Below, piece after piece: positions 45,284 to 57,099 of a stretch of 64,000 bases of DNA; position 1 is the first letter of the stretch, and each line of letters opens with the position of its first letter. The position numbers and the translations under genes are program-made. This stretch comes from Culex pipiens pallens (taxonomy: Eukaryota > Arthropoda > Insecta > Diptera > Culicidae). Below the pieces are notes generated by a model, which worked only from the letters and a program-made list of their open reading frames with translations, had not been told where the DNA came from and did no database searches. The stretch lies in the NCBI RefSeq assembly GCF_016801865.2, contig NC_068937.1:111338994-111402993 (forward strand), in the 5' to 3' direction.

Positions 45284-48200
45284 ACTGACAGCATTTTTTA
45301 TTTGACGAGTAAACGACTTTTAGAGACATATTTTATGCTGTCAGTTCTCCCGGATTTCCGCATTGAGGCATGATGGCGCCACCGTCGTCACCGTTTGTCA
45401 AAGTCACAGGAAACTGTCCAAGTGGAAGCTCAGTTTGGAGGTTTCTACTTGGTGTGTTCTTGGTGTGCGGTCATTTGATGAGCCTGCGTTGCGGTTGGAT
45501 GGGTTTTCCCGTTGGTTGGGCAGATCATGGTCGATAACCTCGCGCGAGAAGCGTTCGACGGTTGTTTAATTAATTGAGTTGTTCATCGTGGTCTTTTGAA
45601 AAACTGACAGCATTTTTGAATAACTTGATGTAGACATTGCTGAGTAATTGAAGCCAAAAATAAACTGACAGATTTTTATTTCAATAAATTCAGTGCTCTA
45701 AATTATATGTCAACAGTCAAGACAACTGACAGCATTCTGGAAAATTGCAATGTCTACTCTAAAAAATTCGAAACCCCCCTCCATCCGCCCATTTTACTCG
45801 TAACACACTCAAACTAACTTGCGTTACGCTTCAATGAGCTTCTCAAGCTCATCATAATTACAAACACACAACCCCATGCACAGCTGAGAGCGGTGCACTT
45901 TGGCCGCCGCTCGTTGTTTCGAGCGCGCGCGCGCATAATAATGGCACGACGATGCATACTGGCGTTGTCGTCAGCTGCAATCGCGATTGCACAACACCAT
46001 TACTGACGCCGTGCGATTTTGGCAAACCTTTAAAAACTGACCTCTCTCACACACGCAGCGCGGTGGTGACGAATGCCGGACCGGTTGCGTCGTATCCGAG
46101 TGAAGGGAAACTAAAAAAAAAAAAAAAAATCGCAAAGTGAAACTTGCACGCGAGCATGAAATCAAGGACGGAAAACTGACAGCATAGTTTTTTGGGTTAA
46201 ATTCTGTTATTTTTGAGGCGATTACTTGCTGGAGTAAACTGACAGCATTGTAGCGATATATTATTTAATTTTACCGACAAAGAATCGCAAAACAAACTGA
46301 CAGCATTCAACAAAAAAAAATCTTCCATATGAATCATCTTTGTTGTACGTGCGCTAGACAGAGCAGCGTTCAAAAACCACGAGGCCTGGCCAATATCTGC
46401 TGCCGGTAGAAGTACGCAGACAGCTAACCTTCACCATTCGACGTCGTTGTCCGTTCAGTCACACTTTTGCTCTCTTGTTTCTGGCGTTGAGTTGAACGCG
46501 TGCCAACATTGTAATGTTTGGCGTTTGGAGAGCAGAAAAAATACAACACAAAGAGTCGCACTTCCAGTGTTTTTATTGCTGTCAGCTATTGTATTGAAAG
46601 TCTTTTTTCCGTCTTTATGAGTTTTGATTGAAAATAGAATTCCAAATATTATTTTTAATATTGACTTCTATTTAAATTAATCTAACAGTATGTTCGATAT
46701 TTTTCGACCAAAACCACATTTGTTATATTGTTTCAATGTGGTTTTGTTAAATGACATAACAAATATCACAAAATGAGATAAAAACTGACAGCATTTTACC
46801 AAGTATAATCGCTGTTACTGAAATGGATAGACTTTGTTCATTTAGTTGTTAGATGTTTCGAATTTAATTTCAACTGACAGCAATTCAATGTTCCGCAATT
46901 ATTCAATGCTGTCAGTATTGCGAAACCTTGCCACGATGCACATCTGGGCTGATCGATTTCACGCGCTCGCGCAACCATTTTGCTGCCGCTGCACTCCCCT
47001 CGTAAACCACATTTTATGAAAATTCATATCCAGCACGCATCGGAGGCTAATCGCCAATGCACGCTGCGTGCATTTTGCTCATCAATCGCTCAGCTTTTGA
47101 ACCGTTGCGCGGTCGTCAGTCAGTCTGCCCGATGACGATTCCAGGCCAGATTTGAGTTAGTTATCGACCAGCGATGGTGCCGCCGTTACGATTATATTTA
47201 TTACGATTATGATGTAACTATTTTTGTTTCGTTTTTGTTGCCTTTCCTTCGGTGTTTGTGTATGCTGTGTGTTGTGTGTGCTTGCTATAGTTGCTATATT
47301 TTATTGCTACCTTATATCATGGCCTCCTTAATGGGTTTGCCAAGGAAAGAAGCACCGCAAAGGAAGCGCCTCTGCCTTAACTGTACGGTTATGCTGTCAG
47401 TTGCCTCTTTTCGCACTGGTTTGACGTTAATAATGAACTGACAGCATTTTCAATCTTTTTTTTATTTTGACCCAACTCTGTCAGTAACATTTAAGTTGAT
47501 ATTCTAAATGAAAGGATTGATTTGTAACTGACAGCATTTCCTGGAATATTCCGCTGCAGCTGGATTTTAACGTGAATCTCCAAACCAGACAACCAACCAA
47601 AACCGGTTTACTGTCGTCACAGTTTAGCGTACAGATTAGCGAATTTGTTGTTGTTGTTTTGGTCAGCAGCGTTGATTAGCGCCTTCTTAGCAACTTAGTT
47701 GCGTCTTGTTGACAAACAAGACTACTCTTATCAGCGAAGCGTCGAAATAGCTGCCATCAAGCGTATACGAAAGGTGGAAATTTACCGATCGCACCAACTG
47801 TGCAAACAGAGCGCGAACCTTTGTGTGAGGCCGGTTTTTCGAGGAACAGGTTTCGACGATGATGTTGTAGATTTGACGTATTTTTTGGTGGAGCAAATAG
47901 CTTCAAATAATTTGAAGTTCAAACTCGTATTTATTGTGTGATTTAATCTTGACTCTTTTCTTTTTTTATTTCAGGTAAAAATTTCAGCTTTAAAGTTTTA
48001 CATGATATTTGTAAGTAATGAAATGTCGATCTGATTCAGAATGCCGTGGAACTACGTAAACGTGTTCTTGCTTTATGAATTTTTGTGAATTTAATAATTG
48101 ATAACATTTAAAAGCGACAAAATCAATGGTAATTTTGGACAGGGTTTACAAGATCATCGTAAAGTACAATTCGTTTTCATAACTATAAAACAAGATTGTA

Positions 48201-51200
48201 AAGCCAAATAAACTTCGAATAACGGTTTTTTATTAAAATTTGTTTAAATGTTGATAACTACAAAATGCTGTCAGTTTACCTTCATCGCAATATGCAGACC
48301 AAAGTGCCTTTTCCACACGAGGAAACCATACCTGCTTAAAAAAAATACGAAACCATCACCACCGCCAGCAACCGTGACATAAAGACATCCGACATTTTCC
48401 ATAAAGAGCTCCGGTGACGGGCCTTGGCAGAGTTGGCTACAGCAACCAAAGTCGGCAGAATTATTACTATACCTGTGTGTGTGTCTGCGGTGGATTTTTT
48501 ACCAAACAAGGTCACATCGACCAGTCGGAGAGCATATGTCAGCTGGCCATTGCCATGCCGTGTCTTGTTCCCCCCCCACTCCCCAGTGAGGAAGTGCGCG
48601 ATCGAGAATTACGACCATTGACCGGCGCCGCCGGCAGACTACCCCGCTCCACACACTAAGAAGCGTGCAGGAAGAGCTAAGCACACACGCAGACAACGAC
48701 CACTGCTGCTTTAAACTGCCGTGGCCACGAACTCGTTGGAGTTGTGTCGGCTTGACTCATTTGTTTATTTTAACAAGTTGTTCCGATTCGCGCGCCAAGT
48801 GCGCAAATTGCGATGCCAAAAATGCAGCATATTTCTGACATTTTCTTTTTTGTTCTTTGTTAAACGTTTTCCTGTTATGCTGTGAGTTTTTCATAAGCGT
48901 CTTAAGCAAAAAATGTTACCGATTTTTTTAAATCATTTCGTCAAGATGCCACAACCTCAACCAACGGGGAAGTTGTTGTGGTCGATTCGTTCGTTCGGTT
49001 TTCAAGAATGGATTCTTTGTTTTGGTTCGTTGCCGCCCCGACTACTGCTACCACTACCGGTGCTGGAAGGGTTATTATGCGCTATTACGACCTCCCCAAG
49101 CGTCCGACCGTACGTGCCGCTACCCAGTTGGTTTAAACCACCAACTTTTCGTCTACTTCTACTACAAATGTGTGCGGCCTCGAATCTGGCACGTGGAAAA
49201 CCACCTCGGTTACGGTTTGCGCGTGGGAATCGGTCCACGTGTGACAGCTGCGCAATTGACCGTTCGCTCCGCGAAGGCGACCTCCGCGACAGCGTCTGTT
49301 TGTACACGTTGGTAAACTTCCAGTTCCGGAAAAATGGCACTGCTCTTCGTGGAAGGTTCTTTCCTCGACGGCAGCAAGTGTCAACGGAGATGAAGTGCGT
49401 CTGGTTTGCGCTCCGGTGGAGCAAGTAAAGAGGAGACGTCATTTTACGATGCCAATTGGAACATTATGTTTTAAGAACTGTGGTTTTACTGATTTAATGC
49501 TTAGAAGAACGGTTCAGAAATCATTTCTGTGGTAAATTTGACGGCAAATTGACTTCATTTGAGTAGTAATTCAATGTACCGCTTTAAGGTAATAAATTTT
49601 GAAAAAATAGGGCGGAACTCACTTCTTCTAACTAGATCAAATACTAGAGTTTAAACTGGTATAGTTAGTAAATACTGATCATGACTTATTGTTATGTTTG
49701 GAATCACTCTGGAAATGTACTTGAAATAGCACATTTATATTTAGACAGAGCCTAGATAATAGCGATAATTGAGTCAAGCTACCCTTTCGCTAATTGAGCC
49801 CCCGCGTAAACTGACAGCCTTCGTTTCACTTTCATCTCTGGCCTTGCCGGGAGGGCTATTTCCAGTCTCGGCTTTCAACTGTCAGTGCCAGCCGAGGCCA
49901 CCATCCACTCTCAACGCGTGACGAAGGTATCGGGATACACAGCGTTCCATTTTTTCAAGCCAGTGCGCGACAAACTGACACGCAGTTGAGAAAACGGTAA
50001 CAGCCCCAACGCCGTTTTTGCCTCCACGTAACACCGGTCCAGTCCTGGTGACGGCCTGGTTGAAGGCCTCTTTCTTGTACCTCCGCGAAACTGTCTACCT
50101 TTTCTCGTCAAAAGGTTGATGGTGGTGGTGGTAGAGCGCTTTGTTCCAGTCTAAATCGCATCAAAATGCTGTCAGTGTGTGCGTTCGCTTTATGGTGTTG
50201 GTTTCCTTGGGGTTGGTTAGCAAACAGTTTCGCCGGTTGGGGCTCGCGAGCTCTTATCGGATAGCCATTAAGGTGATACTGATAACGACCGTAAACCGTG
50301 GCTGCGAGTTTGTTGACGCTTTTTGCATGTGAAAGTCAGTGGAAAGGTAGCTGAAAAAAGAAGCCACTACGCCGTTCTTGAATGTGTTTGCTTGATTAAA
50401 TGATTACATTTGGTGGACAGGGAGTGGCATTTGACTTTTTTTTATTGGAAATAGAGCAAAATTGCGTTTGAGTGTTAGTTCAAAACTGACAGCATTTCTA
50501 AACTCGAAAATTCAAACCAAAAATTGTCCTTTACCATATTTAGCTTTATGACAATTGACAGCATTTCTAATATCGAATAACGTCAATTGAAGTGCACACT
50601 TCAAAATGCTGTCAGTTAGCTCCGTTGCCACTTCAAAGCTAGAGAAAGTTGTAAATTGACTTCGAACGCTCCAACGAGCTACCGATTGCAGGTTCCCCAG
50701 CAGGCGGCAGCCTATAATCTCTTCCAGACCTATCGAAAATCATTTGTTACCAACGCCGGCCACACCTCCTTATTAGACAGGCGGCCAGGCGAAAGAGCGA
50801 GCTAGAGGTTCCCCCGTCCAATTAATTTCGGTAATCGTAACAGCGCAAATCTAGCGGTAATCGCCCCCCGAGAAACTGGCCTCCCCTAATTAAAAAGCAA
50901 CAAAATCGTTTGCGGCGCACTTCGCAGGAAACTGCCAGCACACTTGTGCGTCGTTTCCGCTGCTCAGCTGCCGCTGATGCCGTTTGCCATTTGTTTCGGC
51001 ACCTTCGAGTATAACTTACATAATATTTTGAGCTGTTTGGTTTCAGTGGCAGCTTATGTTTTTCTTCATGAATTAAGCTGTTTCAAAATTAAAAGTTACT
51101 TTGAATGTTGACTTAACTGACAGTATTTTTCATTAAAATCTATGTTTTTTATTAAATTTCTTTTACAATTTCGGATAACTCACACAATTTTCAAAATAAA

Positions 51201-54200
51201 GATGATATTTGACTTCAACATACACTGACAGCATTTTTTGTCATTTATTTTTTTGTAGCCAACTGTTCAACTTTGTTTTATTGTTATCATGCAATATTAG
51301 TTGAAAATATTTTCTGAGGTCAATATTTATTAAATTTTTGATTACTTGGTTTGTAAACTGACAGCATTTACTGAAAGTTATTAAGATCTCAATTAGCAAA
51401 TGCTTTTTTTTTGCAAAACTGACAGGATTGTGTCATTAAATTTATCGTCCCGTTAATGCAACTCGATCTCCATCTTAACTATCATTTACGAGCACGAATC
51501 TCAACATCCGCCACTTCATCTGTGGCGGCGCAAAGCCGCCAACTCAATTCCAGCATCTCTGCGGCTCCAGCTTATGCTATTACCTAATCCTCTTGTTTCT
51601 GCCCGATCCCCACCGATGGCGTGGTCTTACGGACAGCAAACCGGTAAACGAAATCGAGATTGAAACAGCAGCCGGCCACACAAGCCTGCCCACAGGCTCT
51701 CTCACTTTTCTTTCACTCACAAGACGAAAAAAAAGGCACGAGATGAAGCGCGGATGCTGTGGGAAGTGCGGCAGTCATGGTATCAGGTGGCCGCCGATGG
51801 AAAGTGATTTCCTGCCGTCGTCGGTCGTCTCACAGAGTGAAGCCTTCCTGTGCCGTGGACTGACAGCATTGCGTGGTTTTATTTTAGGTCCTTTTTTTTG
51901 ATCAACTGACCATTTCCAAATGATGGCAGATTGAGCTACATGACAGCGGAAAAAGTCACCGTTAATGGTGCTAATTAGTCGAGCTCGATGGAGAAGCATG
52001 CTGTGAGTTTGCGTCTGCTGACGTCCAATTTGGCCTTTCCGTTCTAGTTTTGTTGTTTTGTGTAGTTCAAGGTGGAAATCAGCTGTGTGGTAACCATGTG
52101 CCAGCCGAGGGCGCCAAACTTTCTATTTCATTTGCACATCATGCTGTGCTGTGGGATGAACAAAATGAATAATGACTAGAGAATCGCCGCAGTCGTTTGT
52201 CATGGTTTCACGACGGACGGGTTTGCTTTGTTTACGAAATGATTCACGGGCGCCACGTGAATATTCGCCGCCAAAATGAGGCGTTTGGGGGCTCACCAAA
52301 TCGGCGCGCTGACCTACTGGACCTAGACTGTTGCATAAGAGAGAAACTGGTTGTGGTTTTCGGATAAAGTTTGGACTGGCGCCTGTCTTGGAACGGATGA
52401 CGTCGTTTGGTTTGAGTGTTATCCTTCTTTGTTTGGTTCGAATTGACAGCATCTTATCATAAAGTTATGAAATTTGATTAAGAACAAATGTTATTAAACT
52501 GACAGCATACTATTGATTTTTGTGTTCGTTGGCTTTTGCAAAAGTTTTACTAGGAGTTTTAATTGTAATTGTTTGGTAACTCATGATTGTGTCTGAGTAT
52601 TTCTAAACTGACAGCACAGTCATTTTAGAAAAGTTTTTTTTTATAATAACTAAACTATGTTTAAAACATCAATTTAATATCAGGCCACAATTTTATTAAA
52701 TTGCAAGAGAACAAAAGAGGCAGCAGGGTCACCCAGCACTGCCTAGAGCACGCTGAAGCCGCTTATCGTTAGATTTTCTCAAAAACAGCCGCCGGATGCG
52801 GTCGGATAACGCCGGCTGAGTCAACCGCCGACAGCCGGTGGCTGCTGGCTGCTGTATCGTGCGATGTGATGATTAGCAGAAAATCTAACGATTTTTGCCG
52901 ATGACTCGCTTGGGCTGGTTTTTTGTTGTTTTGATGAGTTTTTGTGATGCGTGTTGCTTTACGTGACGTTGCTTACGGGTTGTTGTTTTGAACATCTCGA
53001 GTTTTGTGACAAAAAAAAATATATAATGAACCATAGCATTTTTAAAATGCTGTCAGTTTTCAAACATATTTTATTTAAACAAAATACTGTAATTTTCAAA
53101 AATCTTATACTGTCGATCAATGAAATCATTAAAATAAGTTTTTCGCGAAGAGCATACTTAAATTTTGTGATTGTTATTAAAATGCTGTAAGTTACGTTTC
53201 ATTTTTCTGGAAAAATGTTAGGCATAATACTACGCTGGCTGTAACGTAAAAAAACTATTTTGGAACAAAGTTTTTCACCTTATACTCACTATGTTAACTG
53301 ACAGCATAATCCACGCCAATCGTATGCTGCCCATTATTTTATTTCTAAACGCAAACAATGCATTGTTACCAAGTTACATTTGCAGGTCCATTATTTCTCC
53401 GGTCTTGAGCACATACCAACACATCCCGCAAACCGTCTCACAAGTGTAATATTAAAAACGAGAAAGAAAAATGAGCTATTGAGTAAGTGAATTTCTCGGC
53501 GCACGCTAGTAATTGTAGTTTTTTTCTACTAGACAGTTTCTTTACTTTGTTTTCTTTTTGCCTGCACATGGTTGGTCGGTGCGCTGCTGTTACGCACCAC
53601 TGCAAAATGACCCACTAGCATTGATTCGTTTCGCTTTCGACAATCACACACATACTGTTTTGATGGATGACTTTTTTTCTCTCTCTAGTGTGCATTGTTA
53701 ATGGCGCTAACGCGACGTCATGGAGCCAGAACTAATTTTCTGAGGTATTGTTACTTGCTGGGAGAAAGCAGAAGAGTGCTGTCAGTTGCTTTGTCTGGTT
53801 GTGTCAATTTCAGTTAATCATATTGTATCAATGTGATTTTGTAATGTTAATCCATCTTCCATCCTGCGAGGCGTTAATGCTGTCAGTTTCTACTATTTAT
53901 AAATTGAATGAGATACTTTTGTTTAAGACAACCAATCATGCATAATTGTTGCGAAGTATTTTTCAGTCTGTATTTTGCTATGACATATTTTTGTAATGCT
54001 GTCAGTTTGAATGGACAATCTTGAAAAAAATGTACTGCTTTTACTTATCGTTTGTGAAATTAAACTTCAAAAGTTGTATTTTATATTTTTAGTGGATACT
54101 CAAATGCTGTCAGTTTTCCATCATAAGTTAATTATCTAAGGCTACATTTTTTAGTATCATAATAGTTCTAACTTTTCGATTTATGAAAGCATATTTTTTT

Positions 54201-54997
54201 GATGCTGTCAGTTTTTAAATAATTCATTCGACAATTCTTGTAAAATTAACTCATTTTTAAACAAAACAAATCAACTTTTAAACTATGCTGTCAGTTCCTC
54301 CACATGCGAGGGGCCACATGGCACGCGCCAGTGCTCATTACCAATGCAACACGTCATTGAAACTATATCGGTAGCTTATCGGTATTCGTGAAGCATAGTT
54401 TGACTGACGCAAATGCGAGAGCAATTGACGACGACGACAAGGAAGCCCGGTGCTGCCGGTAATTATTCCAATAAACTGCGTTCTTTCCAGTCTCCGGCGA
54501 GTACTGCACCAGACAATGCACAGCAAAAACTCACAGCAAATCTTACTGGTTATTTTGATTGTAAATTGCTTAAAAATAATTTGTTTTAATTTGATAAAAT
54601 AAAAACATTAGAAAAAATTAATTTTTTAATTTTTTTTTGCTGTGTAAACTGCACAGCAACACCCTGCTTCCTAGTATTGAATGTCAGCTTAAATTAGCAA
54701 CTGATGGGGAACGGAGCAAGGGGGGCTGGGGGTCAGTATGGTCTTCCCCCAAGGTCACTCGAGCCGTTAGAATGCCATTGCGGACCGTTCAGTGTGCTAG
54801 GTTGACAACATGCAGCACTTGTAGCGTAGCAAAACGGTTGACATTTTACGCGTAGCTTGAAGGGGGGTTGGCTACCGGGTATGGCATCCCCCCCCCTCGT
54901 TTGATGTGATGGCCATAAAGTTGCTTCCGATCGAGCGAGTAGACATTTTGACGGCTTGACTAATGGTTTTCCGATTGAAATGAGCGATGCTGTCAGT
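45284..54997. promoter_or_regulatory. cluster of 28 exact ACTGACAGCAT motifs
   Basis: Plus-orientation copies start at 45284, 45603, 45725, 46175, 46238, 46296, 46784, 47437, 47527, 50485, 51224, 51357, 51859, 52498 and 53297. Minus-orientation copies (ATGCTGTCAGT) start at 45335, 46906, 47391, 48265, 50166, 50606, 53047, 53877, 53996, 54104, 54202, 54285 and 54987. One-mismatch relatives include 46873, 48876, 49810, 50554, 51116, 51418, 51998, 52442, 52607, 53182 and 53776. The usual context is AAACTGACAGCATTT. Sequence between copies is unrelated, so this is not a tandem repeat. The interval has no transposon that I can recognise and lies inside the LST2 intron. The core TGACAG is the known site of TALE homeodomain proteins (Meis/Homothorax, TGIF), but the fixed 11 bases are longer than that site. 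The binding factor and function are unknown. Confidence 0.85.
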
Positions 54998-55722
54998 TTT
55001 TGGTGGACCTGTGGTATTACGAATGTAGTAGCATGACATCGCTTAAATGACGCTTTTTCCCAATCAATTAGGTGAACGATAATTTTCTACCGCCCCTCCA
55101 ATGATACCTAATGTTGGCATATTAGTACTTTGACAATAAATTATTATTTTTAAGTGTTTTAAATTAAAATTAAGCAACAAATAGATTAGTGGGAAGCGAG
55201 CAAAAAATTTGCAAAGTAAGTTGTCGAATTTTCGATTTGGATGAAAATTGGATCGAAATGTTAACCTGACAAACATACGAGCGTATATCCTATTTTGAAG
55301 AATACTTGTTTGTTGTATATATTTTCTAGATTTTTTTTTGCTGTAAAAATGTGAGGGAATTCAGATTAATTGTTAATCCATTACGCATTCGTAAAATTAT
55401 ATATTTTCACAAACATTTCAATAATTTTACGCACTTCTATAATAAAGTTGACATTTTTTTCCAGAAATACCAGTTTTGCCAAATTAGAGCCAAATAGGTT
55501 AAGGTTTAGGGGTCGTTTTTTTGTCGTTGAAGTTGAACTTCTCTCAGATTTCGGTCATTCGATTTTTTTTTGTATTTTTTAATCCGACTGAAACTTTTTT
55601 GTGTTTAAAAAACAGGAAAATTGATGTTTTCTAAGTCTCACTCAAACAACCCACCGTTTTATAATGTCGATATCTCAGCATTGTTATCCGAGCATTCGTT
55701 GGTGAAGGTTGTCTGAATCAAC

Positions 55723-57099
55723 ATGACTCGTCGCGTCCCGGCGCAAAACGCCGGCAATATTGCCCTACCTGCGGCTCAAGCAGGCAAAAAAGTGGGAATT
55801 TCCAAAAGGAAGGTTGAGGCCTCAACTGATGGCCAAAAACCGGGGATTTCCAAAAGAAAGGTGCTTTTGGAAGTGACATCGAACAGCAAAAAGACGAAAA
55901 AGAGCGACGGTACTGTACCGATGGATGAGGAGGAGGAGAACTCTTCGTCGCACGAGGAGCAGCTATTGAAGAACAACAAGTTCGCTGGACTGCCTGACGA
56001 GGACCAGGTAGCGGAAGCAAAGGAGAATGAAGTGAAACAGCGAAAGGAGAAACTGCCTCCTTTTTATGTGAGGCAATCAGCAGCAACGATCGACTTTCGA
56101 GCGGGGCTGGTTGAACTCATCAAGTCTGGGAAAGTCCTAGGCAACATTCGTCTGTGTCAGGACGGATTTAAGGTTCTGGTGCAATCCAGGCAGCACTATC
56201 AACTGGTCAAGGATTACTTGACCGAAAACGAGGCGGAGTACTTTACCCATGATGTCGTCATGGATAAGCCGTACAAAATCGTCGTCAGAGGTCTGTACGA
56301 CATGCCAGTGGAGGAATTAGCTGCCGAGCTAAAAGTTTTGAAACTGGATGTGTTGGCCGTGCACAAAATGAGCCGACGCAACAAAGACATCAAGTACCGT
56401 GACCAGCTCTACCTGCTGCATTTGGCTAAGGGATCGACGACGCTTCCTGAGCTGAAGGCAATCCGAGCGGTTTTCAACATTATCGTGTCGTGGGAGCGAT
56501 ACCGACCAGTGCATCGTGACGTCACACAATGCTTCAACTGCCTGGGTTTCGGGCACGGTGGTAAGAACTGCCACCTGAAGCGTCGTTGCGCGAAATGTGG
56601 TACCGATGCGCACATCACATCCCAGTGCATCCAAGATTCGCTGGTGAAGTGCCTCAACTGCAACGGTGAGCACTCGTCAACCGACCGAAAGTGCCCCAAG
56701 AGAGCTGAGTTCGTGAAAATTCGGCAGCAAGCATCGACGAAGAATCAGCCTCAGCGTCGTAGAACTCCTCCAGCCCTGGTGGAGCAAAATTTCCCACCTC
56801 TTCAACCGCGACGCCAGGTCCCGAACTTGGCACCGTTGCCGTTGGATCCCAGGAAGAGAGCTGAGATGAATCATCCACGGCCGGGTTCCAGCCAGGAGCC
56901 GAGACCGCCACCACCGGGCTTCAGCCAGGAGCCAAGACCAACCCAAGAACCAGCAGTTGAGGAAAATGGTAATGATCTTTACACCTCAACCGAACTCCTC
57001 AATATTTTCAAACAGATGTCCGCTGCACTGCGTGGATGCAAAACCAAGACCCAGCAGATTGAAGTGCTGACCTCGTTCGTCATCCAGTATGGATCGTAG
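55723..57099 (+). CDS. retrotransposon ORF1, gag-like RNA-binding protein
   Basis: The protein has 458 residues. It binds the element RNA and forms the RNP for target-primed reverse transcription. The N-terminal 80 residues are basic and charged, with a duplicated GISKRKV segment at about 25-31 and 41-47. A central PRE/RRM-like region (about 110-265, with YKIVVRGLYDMPVEELAAEL) precedes three zinc knuckles. They are CX2CX4HX4C at 270-283, CX2CX4HX4C at 289-302 and CX2CX3HX6C at 310-324. The C-terminal 130 residues are proline-rich (PGSSQEPRPPPPGFSQEPRP), including duplicated SQEPRP. It overlaps ORF2 by 11 bases in another frame. Confidence 0.92.
   Translation: MTRRVPAQNAGNIALPAAQAGKKVGISKRKVEASTDGQKPGISKRKVLLEVTSNSKKTKKSDGTVPMDEEEENSSSHEEQLLKNNKFAGLPDEDQVAEAKENEVKQRKEKLPPFYVRQSAATIDFRAGLVELIKSGKVLGNIRLCQDGFKVLVQSRQHYQLVKDYLTENEAEYFTHDVVMDKPYKIVVRGLYDMPVEELAAELKVLKLDVLAVHKMSRRNKDIKYRDQLYLLHLAKGSTTLPELKAIRAVFNIIVSWERYRPVHRDVTQCFNCLGFGHGGKNCHLKRRCAKCGTDAHITSQCIQDSLVKCLNCNGEHSSTDRKCPKRAEFVKIRQQASTKNQPQRRRTPPALVEQNFPPLQPRRQVPNLAPLPLDPRKRAEMNHPRPGSSQEPRPPPPGFSQEPRPTQEPAVEENGNDLYTSTELLNIFKQMSAALRGCKTKTQQIEVLTSFVIQYGS

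Noticed and set aside
48913..49442. Protein gene in the motif-free core of the 11-mer cluster
   Set aside because: Plus and minus frames of similar length overlap, and neither shows a domain, signal peptide or clear start context; kept only as a place to look for transcripts.
45284..54997. CRISPR-like array (repeats with unrelated spacers)
   Set aside because: The repeat is only 11 bases, spacing ranges from about 40 to 1900 bases, orientations are mixed and the genome is eukaryotic.
45284..54997. The 11-mer copies as ends of a MITE family
   Set aside because: Sequence adjoining the copies is unrelated on both sides apart from an AT bias, and copies do not pair at a constant distance.
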